From positions 310,001 through 374,000 of the forward strand of contig CAWBSR010000018.1 in the NCBI GenBank assembly GCA_963791545.1: DNA of 64,000 nucleotides, given 5' to 3'. The stretch comes from JALYXV01 sp963791545. GTDB taxonomy: Bacteria > Actinomycetota > Acidimicrobiia > Acidimicrobiales > Palsa-688. A program made the position numbers and the translations under genes. Positions within the stretch are counted from its first letter, which is position 1. Every line of letters starts with the position of its first letter. The notes under the pieces are model-generated. The model had not been told where the DNA came from, made no database searches, and was given only the letters and a program-made list of their open reading frames with translations. Shown one piece after another: positions 10,732 through 19,647 of this stretch.

Positions 10732-11967
10732 ATGGACCTGACGTACCCACCAGAAGCCGAGTCGTTCCGGGTGGAGATCCGTCGGTGGCTGGTCGACAAC
10801 CTGCCCGTCGACTGGGCCCGGGTGGGACCGGCCATGACCGCCGTCGAGCGGGGTCAGTTCAACGATGACTGGAACGCGAAGCTGGTGGCGGGCGGCTGGA
10901 TCTGCGCCACCTGGCCCGCCGAGTACGGCGGCAAAGGGCTGAGCACCATGGAAGCGGTGGTGCTGGCCGAGGAGTTCGAACGAGCCGGGGTACCGCTGCG
11001 CGCCGACTTCTTCGGCGACACTCTGGTTGGGCCGACCCTCCTGCGGTGGGGGACCGAGGAGCAGAAGAAGGAGTTCCTGCCTCAAATCCTCTCCGGGCAG
11101 ATCTCCTGGTGCCAGGGGTTCTCGGAACCCGACGCGGGCAGTGACCTGGCCTCGCTCACGACCCGGGCCGAGCTGGACGGCGAGGAGTGGGTGATCCATG
11201 GCCAGAAGCTGTGGACGACCCAGGCCCACGAGGCCGACTACATCTTCCTCCTGGCCCGGACCGACCCCGCCTCGCCCAAGCACGCCGGCATCTCCTATCT
11301 CCTGGTGCCGATGAAGCAGCCCGGTATCGAGGTCCGGCCCATCCGCCAGCCCGACGGGTCGGCGGAGTTCAACGAGGTGTTCTTCGACGGGGCCCGCTGC
11401 CCCAAGGACAACGTGGTGGGGGGTGTCAACAACGGCTGGACGGTGGCCATGACCACCCTCGGCTTCGAGCGGGGGACGTCGGCCACGACCGGCTACCGCC
11501 GGTTCAAGAAGGAGCTGGACGACCTGATCGGCCTGGCCCTGGGCAACGGCACGGCGGCCGACCCGCGGATACGCCAGCGGCTCGCGGACGCCTTTACCAA
11601 GGTCAAGATCATGCAGATCAACGGGTACCGGGCCCTGACCGCGGCGTTAGGCGGGACCAACGACTCGGGGGTGGCCGCCTTGGGCGCCACCAACAAGATG
11701 TTCTGGTCGGAGTATCACCAGGAGGTGATGGAGCTGGCCATGGACATCCTCGGGATGAGCGGCCAGGTCCTGGACGGCCCCGGGGAGCCCGAGTTCGTGC
11801 CCGGCTACGGGCTGCGGCGGCCCCTCCCGGGCTACCCCGTGAGTGTGCTGCAGTCGTCCTTCTTCTATTCCCGGTCAGAAACCATCTGGGGTGGGACGGC
11901 CCAGATACAGCGGAACATCGTGGGCGAGCGGGTCCTCGGCCTGCCCCGGGAGCCCCGGACGAGCTAG
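10732..11967 (+). CDS. Acyl-CoA dehydrogenase
   Basis: A 411-aa flavoprotein with full acyl-CoA dehydrogenase layout: helical N-domain, the FAD-binding strand motif WCQGFSEPDAGSDLASL, a middle beta-domain (GQKLWTTQAHEADYIFLLAR) and the C-terminal motif SETIWGGTAQIQRNIVGERV. The Glu in SETIWGG occupies the place of the catalytic base of many family members. These enzymes introduce the alpha-beta double bond into acyl-CoA thioesters. Substrate (fatty, branched-chain or steroid-derived) cannot be told from sequence. Monocistronic: the next gene converges. Confidence 0.93.
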   Translation: MDLTYPPEAESFRVEIRRWLVDNLPVDWARVGPAMTAVERGQFNDDWNAKLVAGGWICATWPAEYGGKGLSTMEAVVLAEEFERAGVPLRADFFGDTLVGPTLLRWGTEEQKKEFLPQILSGQISWCQGFSEPDAGSDLASLTTRAELDGEEWVIHGQKLWTTQAHEADYIFLLARTDPASPKHAGISYLLVPMKQPGIEVRPIRQPDGSAEFNEVFFDGARCPKDNVVGGVNNGWTVAMTTLGFERGTSATTGYRRFKKELDDLIGLALGNGTAADPRIRQRLADAFTKVKIMQINGYRALTAALGGTNDSGVAALGATNKMFWSEYHQEVMELAMDILGMSGQVLDGPGEPEFVPGYGLRRPLPGYPVSVLQSSFFYSRSETIWGGTAQIQRNIVGERVLGLPREPRTS

Positions 11968-12005
11968 TCGGCGGCCTTTTTTCCCCGGCCTTGTCGTGGT
12001 GCCGG

Positions 12006-12548
12006 TCAGTCGCCGTCGGGCCAGCCCGGGAGCTCGCCGGTGTGCTCCAGGCAGAACACGATGTAGTCGATGGCCCGCAACGCGGTGGCGGCCATACGAA
12101 GCGACTCCCGGGCCGCCGTCGACAGGTCGAGGCGCAGCTCGTTGACGAGGAGCGAGTAGCCCTCGGGCCCGACACGCCATTCGGCGGGCTCGTCGAGGCT
12201 GAGGAACACGTCGAGGTGGCCGTCGGCCTGGTAACGGTCGAAGCGCTGTAGCAGGTCCCGGATGACCCGGGCGTGGGGGACGGCCGCCTCGAAGGCGTTC
12301 ATGGTCTCCTTGAACGGGGAGTAGGCGGGCCGGTCGAAGACGCCGTGGCAGGCCCAGCAGGCCCGCAGCAGGTTGCGCAGGGAGAGCGCCAGCAGTTCGA
12401 TGTCGACGGCCCGGTCGGGGCGGCCCGTCTCCCACGGGTGGGAGCGGATGCGCTCGTCCTGCATTTCCACCGCCCGCCGCCAGCGTTCGATGTGGCCTTG
12501 GAGGCCGGCCGCCAGCCCGCCGAGGCGGGCTTGCTCGACCTGGTCCAT
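12006..12548 (-). CDS. Conserved-looking hypothetical protein downstream of fdhD
   Basis: A 180-aa, mainly alpha-helical soluble protein I do not recognise. Visible features are a CWACHG segment near residue 65 (two cysteines and a histidine close together, a possible metal or heme site), many Arg/Glu helices and no signal or membrane segment. It starts seven bases after fdhD ends on the same strand, so it is the third gene of mobA-fdhD-X. The position suggests a link to molybdoenzyme maturation, or it may just ride in the operon. Confidence 0.6.
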   Translation of the reverse strand: MDQVEQARLGGLAAGLQGHIERWRRAVEMQDERIRSHPWETGRPDRAVDIELLALSLRNLLRACWACHGVFDRPAYSPFKETMNAFEAAVPHARVIRDLLQRFDRYQADGHLDVFLSLDEPAEWRVGPEGYSLLVNELRLDLSTAARESLRMAATALRAIDYIVFCLEHTGELPGWPDGD

Positions 12549-12555
12549 GGGATCG

Positions 12556-13440
12556 TTATCGGCTCAGGTCGACTCGCTCTGGATGGCTGTAGATGTTGTA
12601 GCGGTCGCCCCGGACGAAGCCGGCAATGGTAACTCCGAGGCGTTCCCCGGCCTGGATGGCCAGACTCGAGGGCGCGGAGACGGCCACGATCACTGCCAGC
12701 CCCGCCATGGCCGCCTTCTGCACGATCTCGAAGCTGACCCGCCCGGAGACGACCAGCACCCGGCCGGTGAGGGGGACCTGTCCCGTGAGCAGGGCGTGGC
12801 CGGCCAGCTTGTCGACCGCGTTGTGCCGGCCGACGTCCTCGCGAACCGCCAGCAGGCTGCCGGCCGCGGCGCCGCCATGGTGCGCGGCAGGATCGAAGAT
12901 GGCGGCCCCGTGGAGGCCGCCGGTCCGGTCGAACAGCTTCTGGTGGGCCCGGAGCCGTTCCGGCAGGGTCGCGAGAAGCGAGGCCGGGACGGGCGCGGCC
13001 GCAGACGTCGGCCCCGGCAGGGCGGGGCAGGCGAGTGTCACCTCGTCGATGCTGGTCTTGCCGCAGACGCCACAGCTGGCGTTGACCGAGAACGACCGGG
13101 CGGCCCGGTCGGGGGGGAGTGGGCGGGTGAGCTCAACGGTGACGGTATTGAACCGTTGCTCCATGTCGTCGGGGAGATCGCAGTATTTGACCGCCGCCAC
13201 GTCGGCCCGACCACCGATCACACCCTCGGTGAAGAGGAACCCGACGGCCAGGTCGAAGTCGTGGCCCGGGGTTCGCATGGTGACCGCGACCGGCGCCGGC
13301 CGCTGTCCGGGGCCGGCCGCCCGTATCTCCATGGGCTCTTCGGTGGCCACCTGGTCGGGCAGGTCGAGGTGGTGATCGCAGCGCACGGCGACGATCCGCA
13401 CCGGCGTCACCGGGTGCCGCACCGGGAGGGCGTCGGTCAC
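12556..13440 (-). CDS. fdhD: Formate dehydrogenase accessory sulfurtransferase FdhD
   Basis: A 294-aa protein with the FdhD catalytic loop NASCGVCGKTS (Cys123 and Cys126), preceded by the conserved strand DFDLAVGFLFTEGVI and followed by GGLHGAAIF and EDVGRHNAVDKLAGHALL. FdhD takes sulfur from the cysteine desulfurase IscS and places it on the molybdenum cofactor of formate dehydrogenases. Its start overlaps the end of mobA by four bases, so the two are translationally coupled. No formate dehydrogenase structural gene is in this window. Confidence 0.95.
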   Translation of the reverse strand: MTDALPVRHPVTPVRIVAVRCDHHLDLPDQVATEEPMEIRAAGPGQRPAPVAVTMRTPGHDFDLAVGFLFTEGVIGGRADVAAVKYCDLPDDMEQRFNTVTVELTRPLPPDRAARSFSVNASCGVCGKTSIDEVTLACPALPGPTSAAAPVPASLLATLPERLRAHQKLFDRTGGLHGAAIFDPAAHHGGAAAGSLLAVREDVGRHNAVDKLAGHALLTGQVPLTGRVLVVSGRVSFEIVQKAAMAGLAVIVAVSAPSSLAIQAGERLGVTIAGFVRGDRYNIYSHPERVDLSR

Positions 13441-14045
13441 CGGCGTTCGGCGGAGTTGGTGGCGGGGTTGAAAGCGGCCAGATCGTCTGGGGTGTCGACG
13501 TCGCAGAGCACATCCGCGGGGGTGTCGGACCGGGCGGCGCCATCAACCCAGGCCACCGGGACCGCTTCGAGGAGGGCACCCATCGAGCGTCGCCCGGCCG
13601 CGACCAGCTCGACCGCGCAGGCCAGCGCGGCGGGGCTGTACCGGGCGCACAACGGCTGGGCCCGGCCTTGCGAGTCCTGGGGCACGACGCTGAACTCGGC
13701 GCCCGGCGCGGGCCAGTCGACCAGCAGTTGCAGGAAGGCCTGAGTGAGGCGCGGGAGATCGGTGGCCAGCACCAGCACCGAGCCGTGATAGCCGAGTTGG
13801 CGGAGGGCGTCGGCCCCGGCCACCAATGCCGCCAGCGGCCCCGATCGGGGCGGGTCCTCCCGGCAACGGGGCAGAGAGGTGAACCCGGGTCCGACCTCGA
13901 CGACCGGCGCCGCCACGGCGCCGAGAAGCGCCGCGGTCCGATCCGCCAGCCGGTTCCCGCCGATCACGAGGGCCGCCTTGTCCCGTCCCATGCGCCGGCT
14001 GGCGCCGCCGGTGAGCAGCAGGGCCCCAGGGCGGCGTTCCATCAC
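13437..14045 (-). CDS. mobA: Molybdenum cofactor guanylyltransferase MobA
   Basis: A 202-aa nucleotidyltransferase with the signature LLTGGASRRMGRDKAAL at residues 10-26 and LVLATDLPRL (metal-binding Asp) near residue 95. MobA transfers GMP from GTP to molybdopterin-Mo to give bis-MGD, the cofactor of DMSO-reductase family enzymes including formate dehydrogenase. It is the first gene of the operon with fdhD and a hypothetical gene; mobA and fdhD act on the same enzyme class, which makes the cluster functionally coherent. Confidence 0.92.
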   Translation of the reverse strand: MMERRPGALLLTGGASRRMGRDKAALVIGGNRLADRTAALLGAVAAPVVEVGPGFTSLPRCREDPPRSGPLAALVAGADALRQLGYHGSVLVLATDLPRLTQAFLQLLVDWPAPGAEFSVVPQDSQGRAQPLCARYSPAALACAVELVAAGRRSMGALLEAVPVAWVDGAARSDTPADVLCDVDTPDDLAAFNPATNSAERR

Positions 14046-14161
14046 CGTCCCATTCTGCCCCGCTCGTCGAGGCGGTAACCGAAGGGGGTGGCCTGGCGGC
14101 GGGCGGGCGTCTTGCTGGCCCTTGGCGTGCGCTCGGTCGCCCAGTTGGGTAGGACTATGTC

Positions 14162-15703
14162 GTGGATTCGCCCGTCGTTGAGGACTTCGCGCCCTCCAAC
14201 GCGCTACTCGGGGGCCGCTATCGGCTGCACTCGCTTCTGGGGGCGGGGGGCATGGCGCGGGTTTACGACGGCTGGGATGAGCGCCTGGCCCGCCCGGTTG
14301 CCGTCAAATTGCTGCGGTCCGATCTGGCCGCGGTCGCCGACCTGCGCCGCCGCTTCGAGCTCGAGGCCCGGGCCGCAGCCCGGTTGACCCATCCCCACGT
14401 GGTGGCGGTCTACGACGCCGGGGAGGACAACGGGCAGTCGTACATCGTGATGGAACGCCTCCGGGGCGAGTCACTGGCCGACAGCATCGGGCGCGGTCCC
14501 CTCGACGTGGCCTGGTTGCGGAGGCTGGCGGGCGAAGTGCTGTCGGCCCTCGGGGCGGCTCACGGGGCGGGGATCATCCACCGGGACATCAAGCCGGGCA
14601 ACATCTTGTTGGGTCCCGACGGCCGGGCCAAGGTCTCCGACTTCGGGATCGCCAGCGTGGTGGAGGTTCCCGCAGGAGCCGAGACGGCGGCCGCCCTCAC
14701 CGGCGCCGGGTTGGTGGTCGGGACGCCGGCCTACCTGGCTCCCGAACGGGCCATGGGTCACCCGGCCACCGTTCGCAGCGATCTGTACGCCCTCGGCGTC
14801 GTGCTCTATGAGGCCCTGACGGGCAGGAAACCCTATTCGGGTGTCACTCCGGCGGCGATCGCGGCCGCCGCCGTGAATGGCGCCGCCGAGAACCCGCTGT
14901 TGCTGCGCCCCGACGCCGATCCGGAGCTGGTGGCGGTGATCGGGCGGGCCATGGCCCTGGACCCGGCCCAGCGCTACGCCTCGGCGGCGGAGATGGCATC
15001 GGACCTCCTTCGCGCCACCCCGCCACCTACGTCGGTCATGGCCGCCGCCCCTGCCTCAGCTGCGCTGGCCCCCACCGAGGCGGCAGTCGCCGCTACCCCG
15101 ACCGAGGTGGCCACCCCGGGGAGGCGCCCCGGCGCCGGGCCCCCTGCCCGTCCCGGCGCCCCCCGTCGAGGGCGTTCGCCCTTCGATCGCCGCCGGGGAT
15201 TGGTGGCCCTCGGTATCGGCGCGGTAGCCGTCGTGGCGCTGGCATTGCTCGTCGTGAGTCCCGGCTTCGGCGGGCGGGGCGCAAGCTCCTCGACCACCGG
15301 GGCCCCGGCGACGACAGCCCCGCCCTCGCCTCGCGGGGGCACCACTTCGCGACCGACGACGGCCATCACCACGCCGGCCACCGTCGGGGGCGGCCAGTCC
15401 GACCCCGTCGCTGTCGCCCTGCAGGCGGTCGCCCGCAATCTGGCTCGCTCGAAGAGCGCCGCGGCGGGCCAGTTGGCTTCCGGATTGAGCACTGTGGCGA
15501 CCATCGCCGACCCCGCCAGCCGGGCGGCGGCCGCCTCCGCCCTCCTCGACCAGACGGTCCAGTGGTACCAGCAAGGACAGCTGACGAGTGGCGAGTACGC
15601 CACCGCCGGCGCTGTGTTGCACATGGCGGGCGCCCCCCAGGCGCCGCCCCCGACCGTCAAGCACCAGGGCAAGCCGGGGGGTGGCGGCGGCGGAGGAGAC
15701 TGA
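14162..15703 (+). CDS. Membrane-anchored Ser/Thr protein kinase (Hanks type)
   Basis: A 513-aa protein. Residues 15-285 form a complete kinase: glycine loop LGAGGMARVY, catalytic Lys in AVKLL, HRDIKPGN, DFG in VSDFGIA and YLAPERA. A Pro/Ala juxtamembrane linker follows, then one membrane helix (LVALGIGAVAVVALALLVV, about 345-365), a Thr/Pro stalk and about 90 extracellular residues of helical sequence ending in a glycine tail. PASTA domains, usual in PknB-type kinases, are absent, so the sensed signal differs. The start is GTG 14162, perhaps leaderless. The last 23 bases overlap the next gene. Confidence 0.92.
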   Translation: MDSPVVEDFAPSNALLGGRYRLHSLLGAGGMARVYDGWDERLARPVAVKLLRSDLAAVADLRRRFELEARAAARLTHPHVVAVYDAGEDNGQSYIVMERLRGESLADSIGRGPLDVAWLRRLAGEVLSALGAAHGAGIIHRDIKPGNILLGPDGRAKVSDFGIASVVEVPAGAETAAALTGAGLVVGTPAYLAPERAMGHPATVRSDLYALGVVLYEALTGRKPYSGVTPAAIAAAAVNGAAENPLLLRPDADPELVAVIGRAMALDPAQRYASAAEMASDLLRATPPPTSVMAAAPASAALAPTEAAVAATPTEVATPGRRPGAGPPARPGAPRRGRSPFDRRRGLVALGIGAVAVVALALLVVSPGFGGRGASSSTTGAPATTAPPSPRGGTTSRPTTAITTPATVGGGQSDPVAVALQAVARNLARSKSAAAGQLASGLSTVATIADPASRAAAASALLDQTVQWYQQGQLTSGEYATAGAVLHMAGAPQAPPPTVKHQGKPGGGGGGGD

Positions 15704-16766
15704 CGGGACGCCGTCCAACCGTGCCGAGGAGCTCGACAACGCACTGGAGCCGGTCGCCGCCCTGGAGCGGATCGCCTACCTCCTGGAGAAGGCCCGGGAG
15801 CCGACCTATCGGGTGCGGGCGTTTCGCAGCGCCGCCGCCACCGCGTCCAAGGCGGGCCCCGAGCGGCTGACCCACCTGGCGGCGACAGGGCGCCTGCGGG
15901 ACCTGCCCGGAATCGGGGAGACGACCGCCAAGGTCATCACCGAGGCGCTGGCCGGCCATCAGCCCCTCTACCTGGAGAAGTTGGAAGCCGAAGCGACACC
16001 GGAGGTGGCCCGGCCCGTCGACCCCGCAGTGGCCGAGATGCGAGCCATCCTGCGAGGCGACTGTCACAGTCACTCCGACTGGTCCGACGGTGGCAGCCCG
16101 ATCGACGTGATGGCCCGGGCGGCGCGGGACCTGGGCCACGCCTATCTGGTCCTGACCGACCACTCACCCCGGCTGACCGTCGCCCACGGATTGTCTCCCG
16201 ACCGGCTGCGCCAGCAGTTGGAGGTGGTGGCGGCGTTGAACGAGGAGATGGCGCCGTTCCGGATACTGACCGGCATCGAGGTCGACATCTTGGAGGACGG
16301 GAACCTCGATCAGGAGGACGACCTGCTGGCATCGTTGGATGTGGTGGTCGCCAGCGTCCACTCCAAGCTGCGGATGGAGTCCGAGGGCATGACCAGGCGC
16401 ATGATCCGGGCCATGGAGCATCCCCACACCGACATCCTGGGCCATTGCACCGGCCGGGTCCTGGTCGGCCGGGGCCGCCCCGAGTCGACCTTTGACGCGG
16501 ACGCCGTCTTCGCCACCTGCGCCCGGCACGGCAAGGCGGTGGAAATCAACTCGCGCCCCGAGCGGCTCGATCCCCCCAAGCGGCTGCTGCGCCAGGCACT
16601 CGAGCACGGTTGCGTGGTCTCCATCGACACCGACGCCCACGCGCCCGGCCAGCTGGAGTGGCAGATCAACGGCTGCGAACGAGCCGTCGCCTGCGAGGTC
16701 CCTCACGACCGGGTGGTCAACGCCTGGGATGCCGACCGGCTGCTGGCGTGGGCCTCGGCTCATTAG
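15681..16766 (+). CDS. Helix-hairpin-helix plus PHP-domain phosphoesterase (PolX C-terminal-like)
   Basis: About 361 aa from GTG 15681. The N-terminal 100 residues resemble the 8-kDa/HhH part of family X polymerases (AYLLEKAREPTYRVRAFRSA, RDLPGIGETTAKVI). The PHP domain follows with its metal ligands: GDCHSHSDWSDG, LTDHS, GIEVDIL, VASVHS and IDTDAHAP. The polymerase palm is missing, so it is a stand-alone 'PolX without polymerase' architecture. PHP domains hydrolyse phosphoesters, for example 3'-5' exonuclease or histidinol phosphatase. The overlap with the kinase gene makes co-translation likely. I place the start at 15681 because upstream residues are the kinase frame read out of phase. Confidence 0.85.
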   Translation: MAAAEETDGTPSNRAEELDNALEPVAALERIAYLLEKAREPTYRVRAFRSAAATASKAGPERLTHLAATGRLRDLPGIGETTAKVITEALAGHQPLYLEKLEAEATPEVARPVDPAVAEMRAILRGDCHSHSDWSDGGSPIDVMARAARDLGHAYLVLTDHSPRLTVAHGLSPDRLRQQLEVVAALNEEMAPFRILTGIEVDILEDGNLDQEDDLLASLDVVVASVHSKLRMESEGMTRRMIRAMEHPHTDILGHCTGRVLVGRGRPESTFDADAVFATCARHGKAVEINSRPERLDPPKRLLRQALEHGCVVSIDTDAHAPGQLEWQINGCERAVACEVPHDRVVNAWDADRLLAWASAH

Positions 16767-16860
16767 GGCCTCCCCCGGCGAAGAGGTCCTCCCCCCGAAT
16801 CGCGGTGGGTGGGCCCCGGCGCCGCTTCCCGTAGCCTGATAACGGTGGACTCCGCGGTGG

Positions 16861-17649
16861 GTGGCGATGACGGTAACTGATGCGTTCATCGCCCTCGTGC
16901 AGGGCCCCGAACACGCGCTCCCCCTCGATCACGCCGCCCTCCTGCTGGCCGCCCACGCCTCTCCCGGCCTCGACGTGAGCGCCGAGCTCGACCGCCTCGA
17001 CGAGGTGGCGCAGCGTTGTCCCGAGCCCACCCTCGACGGTCTGCGCCACCTCCTGTTCAAGGAGATGGGCTTCGCGGGCGACACCGAGGACTACTCCGAT
17101 CCTCGCAACTCGTTCCTCGACCAGGTGCTCGACCGTCGCCGGGGCATCCCGATCTCCCTTTCCATCCTGATGATGGAGATCGGCCGGCGCGTCGGCGTCC
17201 CGCTGGAAGGCGTGGGAATGCCAGGCCACTTCCTCGTTCGCCACACCGCGCCCCCGCGGGTCCTGATCGATCCCTTCCACGGAGGGAGAATGCTCGATGC
17301 CGATCAGTGCACCGACCTGTTCACGACCCTCTTCGGGATGACCGCCACCCTGCCGGCATCGGTGCTCGACGGCGCCCCTCCCCGGGCCATCCTGGCCCGC
17401 ATGCTGGCCAATCTGAAGCAGAGCTACCTCGAGCGCCGGGACCCCGCCTCACTGGTCTGGGTGACCCGCCTGAGGGCCGCCATTCCCGGTGTCGACCCCA
17501 CCGAGATGGCCCAACTGGCTCAGAGCCTGGTCAACTTCGGGCGTTTCGGCGAAGCGGCCGACGCTCTCGAAGAGCTGGCCGCCTCCCATGGCGAAAGTGG
17601 CAAAAGTCTGTGGGTACAGGCCCGGGCGCTTCGGGCCCGCCTCAACTGA
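16861..17649 (+). CDS. SirB1/transglutaminase-like family protein
   Basis: A 262-aa protein matching SirB1-type proteins: an N-terminal helical part, FLDQVLDRRRGIPISLSILMM with the conserved RRGIPISLS, then EGVGMPGHFLVRH (the transglutaminase-like Gly-His) and LIDPFHGGRML. The C-terminal 90 residues are TPR-like helices. The Cys of true transglutaminases is not seen, so it is probably non-enzymatic or binds a ligand. Function in bacteria is not settled. Start is GTG 16861 or ATG 16867. Followed by a structured non-coding stretch and the diguanylate cyclase unit. Confidence 0.85.
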   Translation: MAMTVTDAFIALVQGPEHALPLDHAALLLAAHASPGLDVSAELDRLDEVAQRCPEPTLDGLRHLLFKEMGFAGDTEDYSDPRNSFLDQVLDRRRGIPISLSILMMEIGRRVGVPLEGVGMPGHFLVRHTAPPRVLIDPFHGGRMLDADQCTDLFTTLFGMTATLPASVLDGAPPRAILARMLANLKQSYLERRDPASLVWVTRLRAAIPGVDPTEMAQLAQSLVNFGRFGEAADALEELAASHGESGKSLWVQARALRARLN

Positions 17650-17807
17650 ATCGCCCATTGACCGGGATCCGGGCCCTCACCGAGCATCGGGCTAACCCGG
17701 CCGATCCCGGCCCTTCCCGGCAAATGGGAAAAAATCGGGCAGATTGCTCAAGCTCGGCTGCCGACGTGCCGATGCTCAATGCGAGGACGAATCCTAGGAG
17801 GGTCAGC
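17650..17807 (+). promoter_or_regulatory. Structured leader upstream of the diguanylate cyclase unit
   Basis: These 158 bases hold an inverted repeat with 8-bp perfect arms (CCGGGATC at 17662-17669, GATCCCGG at 17703-17710), an inner CGGG-CTAA-CCCG hairpin at 17688-17699, an A-rich patch, a second imperfect stem around 17732-17763 and a ribosome site GGAGG near 17798-17802. The first stem might end transcription of the upstream gene, but it has no T run. I looked for GEMM cyclic-di-GMP aptamer consensus and do not see it. A cis-regulatory RNA is possible but unproven. Confidence 0.35.
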
Positions 17808-17975
17808 TTGTTCGGCGGGTTCGGCATGGCAACCACAGCCAGGCTGGCGGGCCCCGCCTTCCAGGCCCAGTCCCCTTTGGCGGCCTCTCCTTCCGCGCCC
17901 TCAGCTCCCGCCGCCTCTCCTGCCGCCTCGACCGGCGGCGGCGGGGGACCGCCCCGGCCCACTGGCGGGGGATGA
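17808..17975 (+). CDS. Small Ala/Ser/Pro/Gly-rich ORF preceding the diguanylate cyclase
   Basis: A 55-codon frame from TTG 17808, six bases after a strong GGAGG, reads FGGFGMATTARLAG and then a low-complexity tail rich in Ala, Ser, Pro and Gly ending in PPRPTGGG. It stops at 17975, five bases before the likely GTG of the next gene. It may be a leader peptide that couples translation into the cyclase, or simply an untranslated stretch with a chance frame. An alternative ATG lies at 17826. No family recognised. Confidence 0.35.
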   Translation: MFGGFGMATTARLAGPAFQAQSPLAASPSAPSAPAASPAASTGGGGGPPRPTGGG

Positions 17976-17979
17976 CTCC

Positions 17980-19647
17980 GTGGTCATGGCCTTCTTCCGA
18001 CGCGGCGCCACCCGATCGCTCCCCGATCGGGATCTCGACCGGCTGGCGGAGCGCTACGGGGCCCTGCTGGTGGTCCGCTTCGGGATCGCCATCACCGTTC
18101 TGGTTGTAGCGAGCCTGGCCAAGGCGTCCATTGGCATCGGCGTCAACGTGGTGGCGCCCGTCACTGGCGCTTACCTGGTGTTCGCGGTCCTGGCCGAGGC
18201 GGCCCGCCGCCGGGGCAAATGGCGCATCGACATCCAAAGCGTCATGCAGGTGGTCGATGTTGCCTATATCGCCCTGATCATGGCGCCGACCGGCGGCCCG
18301 AAAAGCCAGCTGATCTTCCTGTTCTATGTCCACCTGATCGCGGTAACGCTGCTCGGCAACCATCGCACCGGCCTGCGGATGGCGCTGATCGATTCGCTGG
18401 TGTTCATCCTCCTGTATTCCTTCGCTCTCAACACCCAGGTGAGCCGGCTGTTGGGCACGACCAGCGGTCGGGCCAATCAACCTCCGACCAGCGCCGTGGT
18501 GCTTTCCATCGTGGCGTTCTGGTTGATCGCCGGCTGTACCTCCTTCTACTCCTGGGTCAACGAACGCGAACTGCGGCGCAGCAAGGAGGAACTCCAAGCC
18601 CTGGCTCTTCTCTCTTCAGCCCTGGAACGTACGACGTGCCCGGAACAGATCATGCAGGTGCTGCTCGAACGCTCGGTGGCCGCGTTCGGCTTCTCGCGGG
18701 GCGCGGCGTTGCTCGGGCTGCCCGATGGGACGACCGCCATGTCGACGGTACGGGACCTGCCGGGGCAGGAGGCGACCCCGGTGGTGGCACAGTCGGTCCG
18801 CCCTGACGTGGTCGTGGAGCGGGCCTGGGCAGAGCGGGGACCGGTCCTGGTGCGAGCGCTCGACCCGATCCTCGACAGCACCTTGAACCGGCTCCTCCCC
18901 GAAGCCCGAAACATCGTCGTCCTGCCGCTGACCGCCGAGGGCGAACCGCTCGGGGCCCTGGCGGTCGAGCGGGGCGGGCTGTTCGGCGTCAAGTTGCCGG
19001 TACGGGCCGTGACCATGCTCAACCAGTTCTCGACCAATGCCGCCCTGGCGGTTCACAACGCCCGGCTGATGGCAGAGGTCGAACGGTTAGCCAAGGAGGA
19101 CTCCCTGACTGGCCTCGCCAACCGGCGGGTGTTCGAAGAGGTACTGGCCCGGGAGGTCGCCCGCTCGCGGCGGAACCATCAGCCGCTGAGCCTGGTGGTG
19201 TTCGACATCGACCACTTCAAGCGGGTCAACGACACCTTGGGCCACCAGGCCGGCGACGACGTGCTGCGCCAGGTGGCGGGAGTGCTGGCTGCGGCGGCCC
19301 GGGACATCGACCTGGTCGCCCGCTACGGAGGCGAGGAGTTCACCGTGATCCTGCCCGACTGCACCGTCGAGGACGCGTTCCGCGTCGCCGAGCGGATGCG
19401 CTCGGGCCTGTCAGGGAATCTCCGGACGGCCGGGGTCACCCTGAGCGCCGGCGTCGCCGAGATCCCGGGCAATGCCGACGACGAGGAGAGTCTGATCGCC
19501 GCCGCCGACGAGGCGATGTACACCTCCAAGCGCACCGGGCGGGACCGAACCACCCGCTCGACCCGCCGGGTTCCGCATGTCGTTGCCGCCCCCGCCAGTG
19601 CCGCGGAAAGCGGCGCCGGGCGCCCCCGCCGGTCGCGTCAAGGCTAA
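17980..19647 (+). CDS. Membrane diguanylate cyclase (6TM-GAF-GGDEF)
   Basis: About 555 aa. Five to six membrane helices fill roughly residues 20-190 (LLVVRFGIAITVLVVASL, LIFLFYVHLIAVTLLG, VVLSIVAFWLIAGC), a short coiled coil follows, then a GAF-like sensor domain and a GGDEF domain (from DSLTGLANRR). The active-site motif is GGEEF (about residues 450-454) and the inhibitory I-site RDID lies five residues upstream, so product feedback should operate. It should make cyclic di-GMP from two GTP in response to a membrane or cytoplasmic signal. GTG 17980 has GGCGGGGGA about seven bases upstream; ATG 17986 is the alternative. Confidence 0.9.
   Translation: MVMAFFRRGATRSLPDRDLDRLAERYGALLVVRFGIAITVLVVASLAKASIGIGVNVVAPVTGAYLVFAVLAEAARRRGKWRIDIQSVMQVVDVAYIALIMAPTGGPKSQLIFLFYVHLIAVTLLGNHRTGLRMALIDSLVFILLYSFALNTQVSRLLGTTSGRANQPPTSAVVLSIVAFWLIAGCTSFYSWVNERELRRSKEELQALALLSSALERTTCPEQIMQVLLERSVAAFGFSRGAALLGLPDGTTAMSTVRDLPGQEATPVVAQSVRPDVVVERAWAERGPVLVRALDPILDSTLNRLLPEARNIVVLPLTAEGEPLGALAVERGGLFGVKLPVRAVTMLNQFSTNAALAVHNARLMAEVERLAKEDSLTGLANRRVFEEVLAREVARSRRNHQPLSLVVFDIDHFKRVNDTLGHQAGDDVLRQVAGVLAAAARDIDLVARYGGEEFTVILPDCTVEDAFRVAERMRSGLSGNLRTAGVTLSAGVAEIPGNADDEESLIAAADEAMYTSKRTGRDRTTRSTRRVPHVVAAPASAAESGAGRPRRSRQG

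Noticed and set aside
17650..17807. Cyclic-di-GMP (GEMM) riboswitch
   Set aside because: The conserved aptamer cores are absent; only generic stems are visible.
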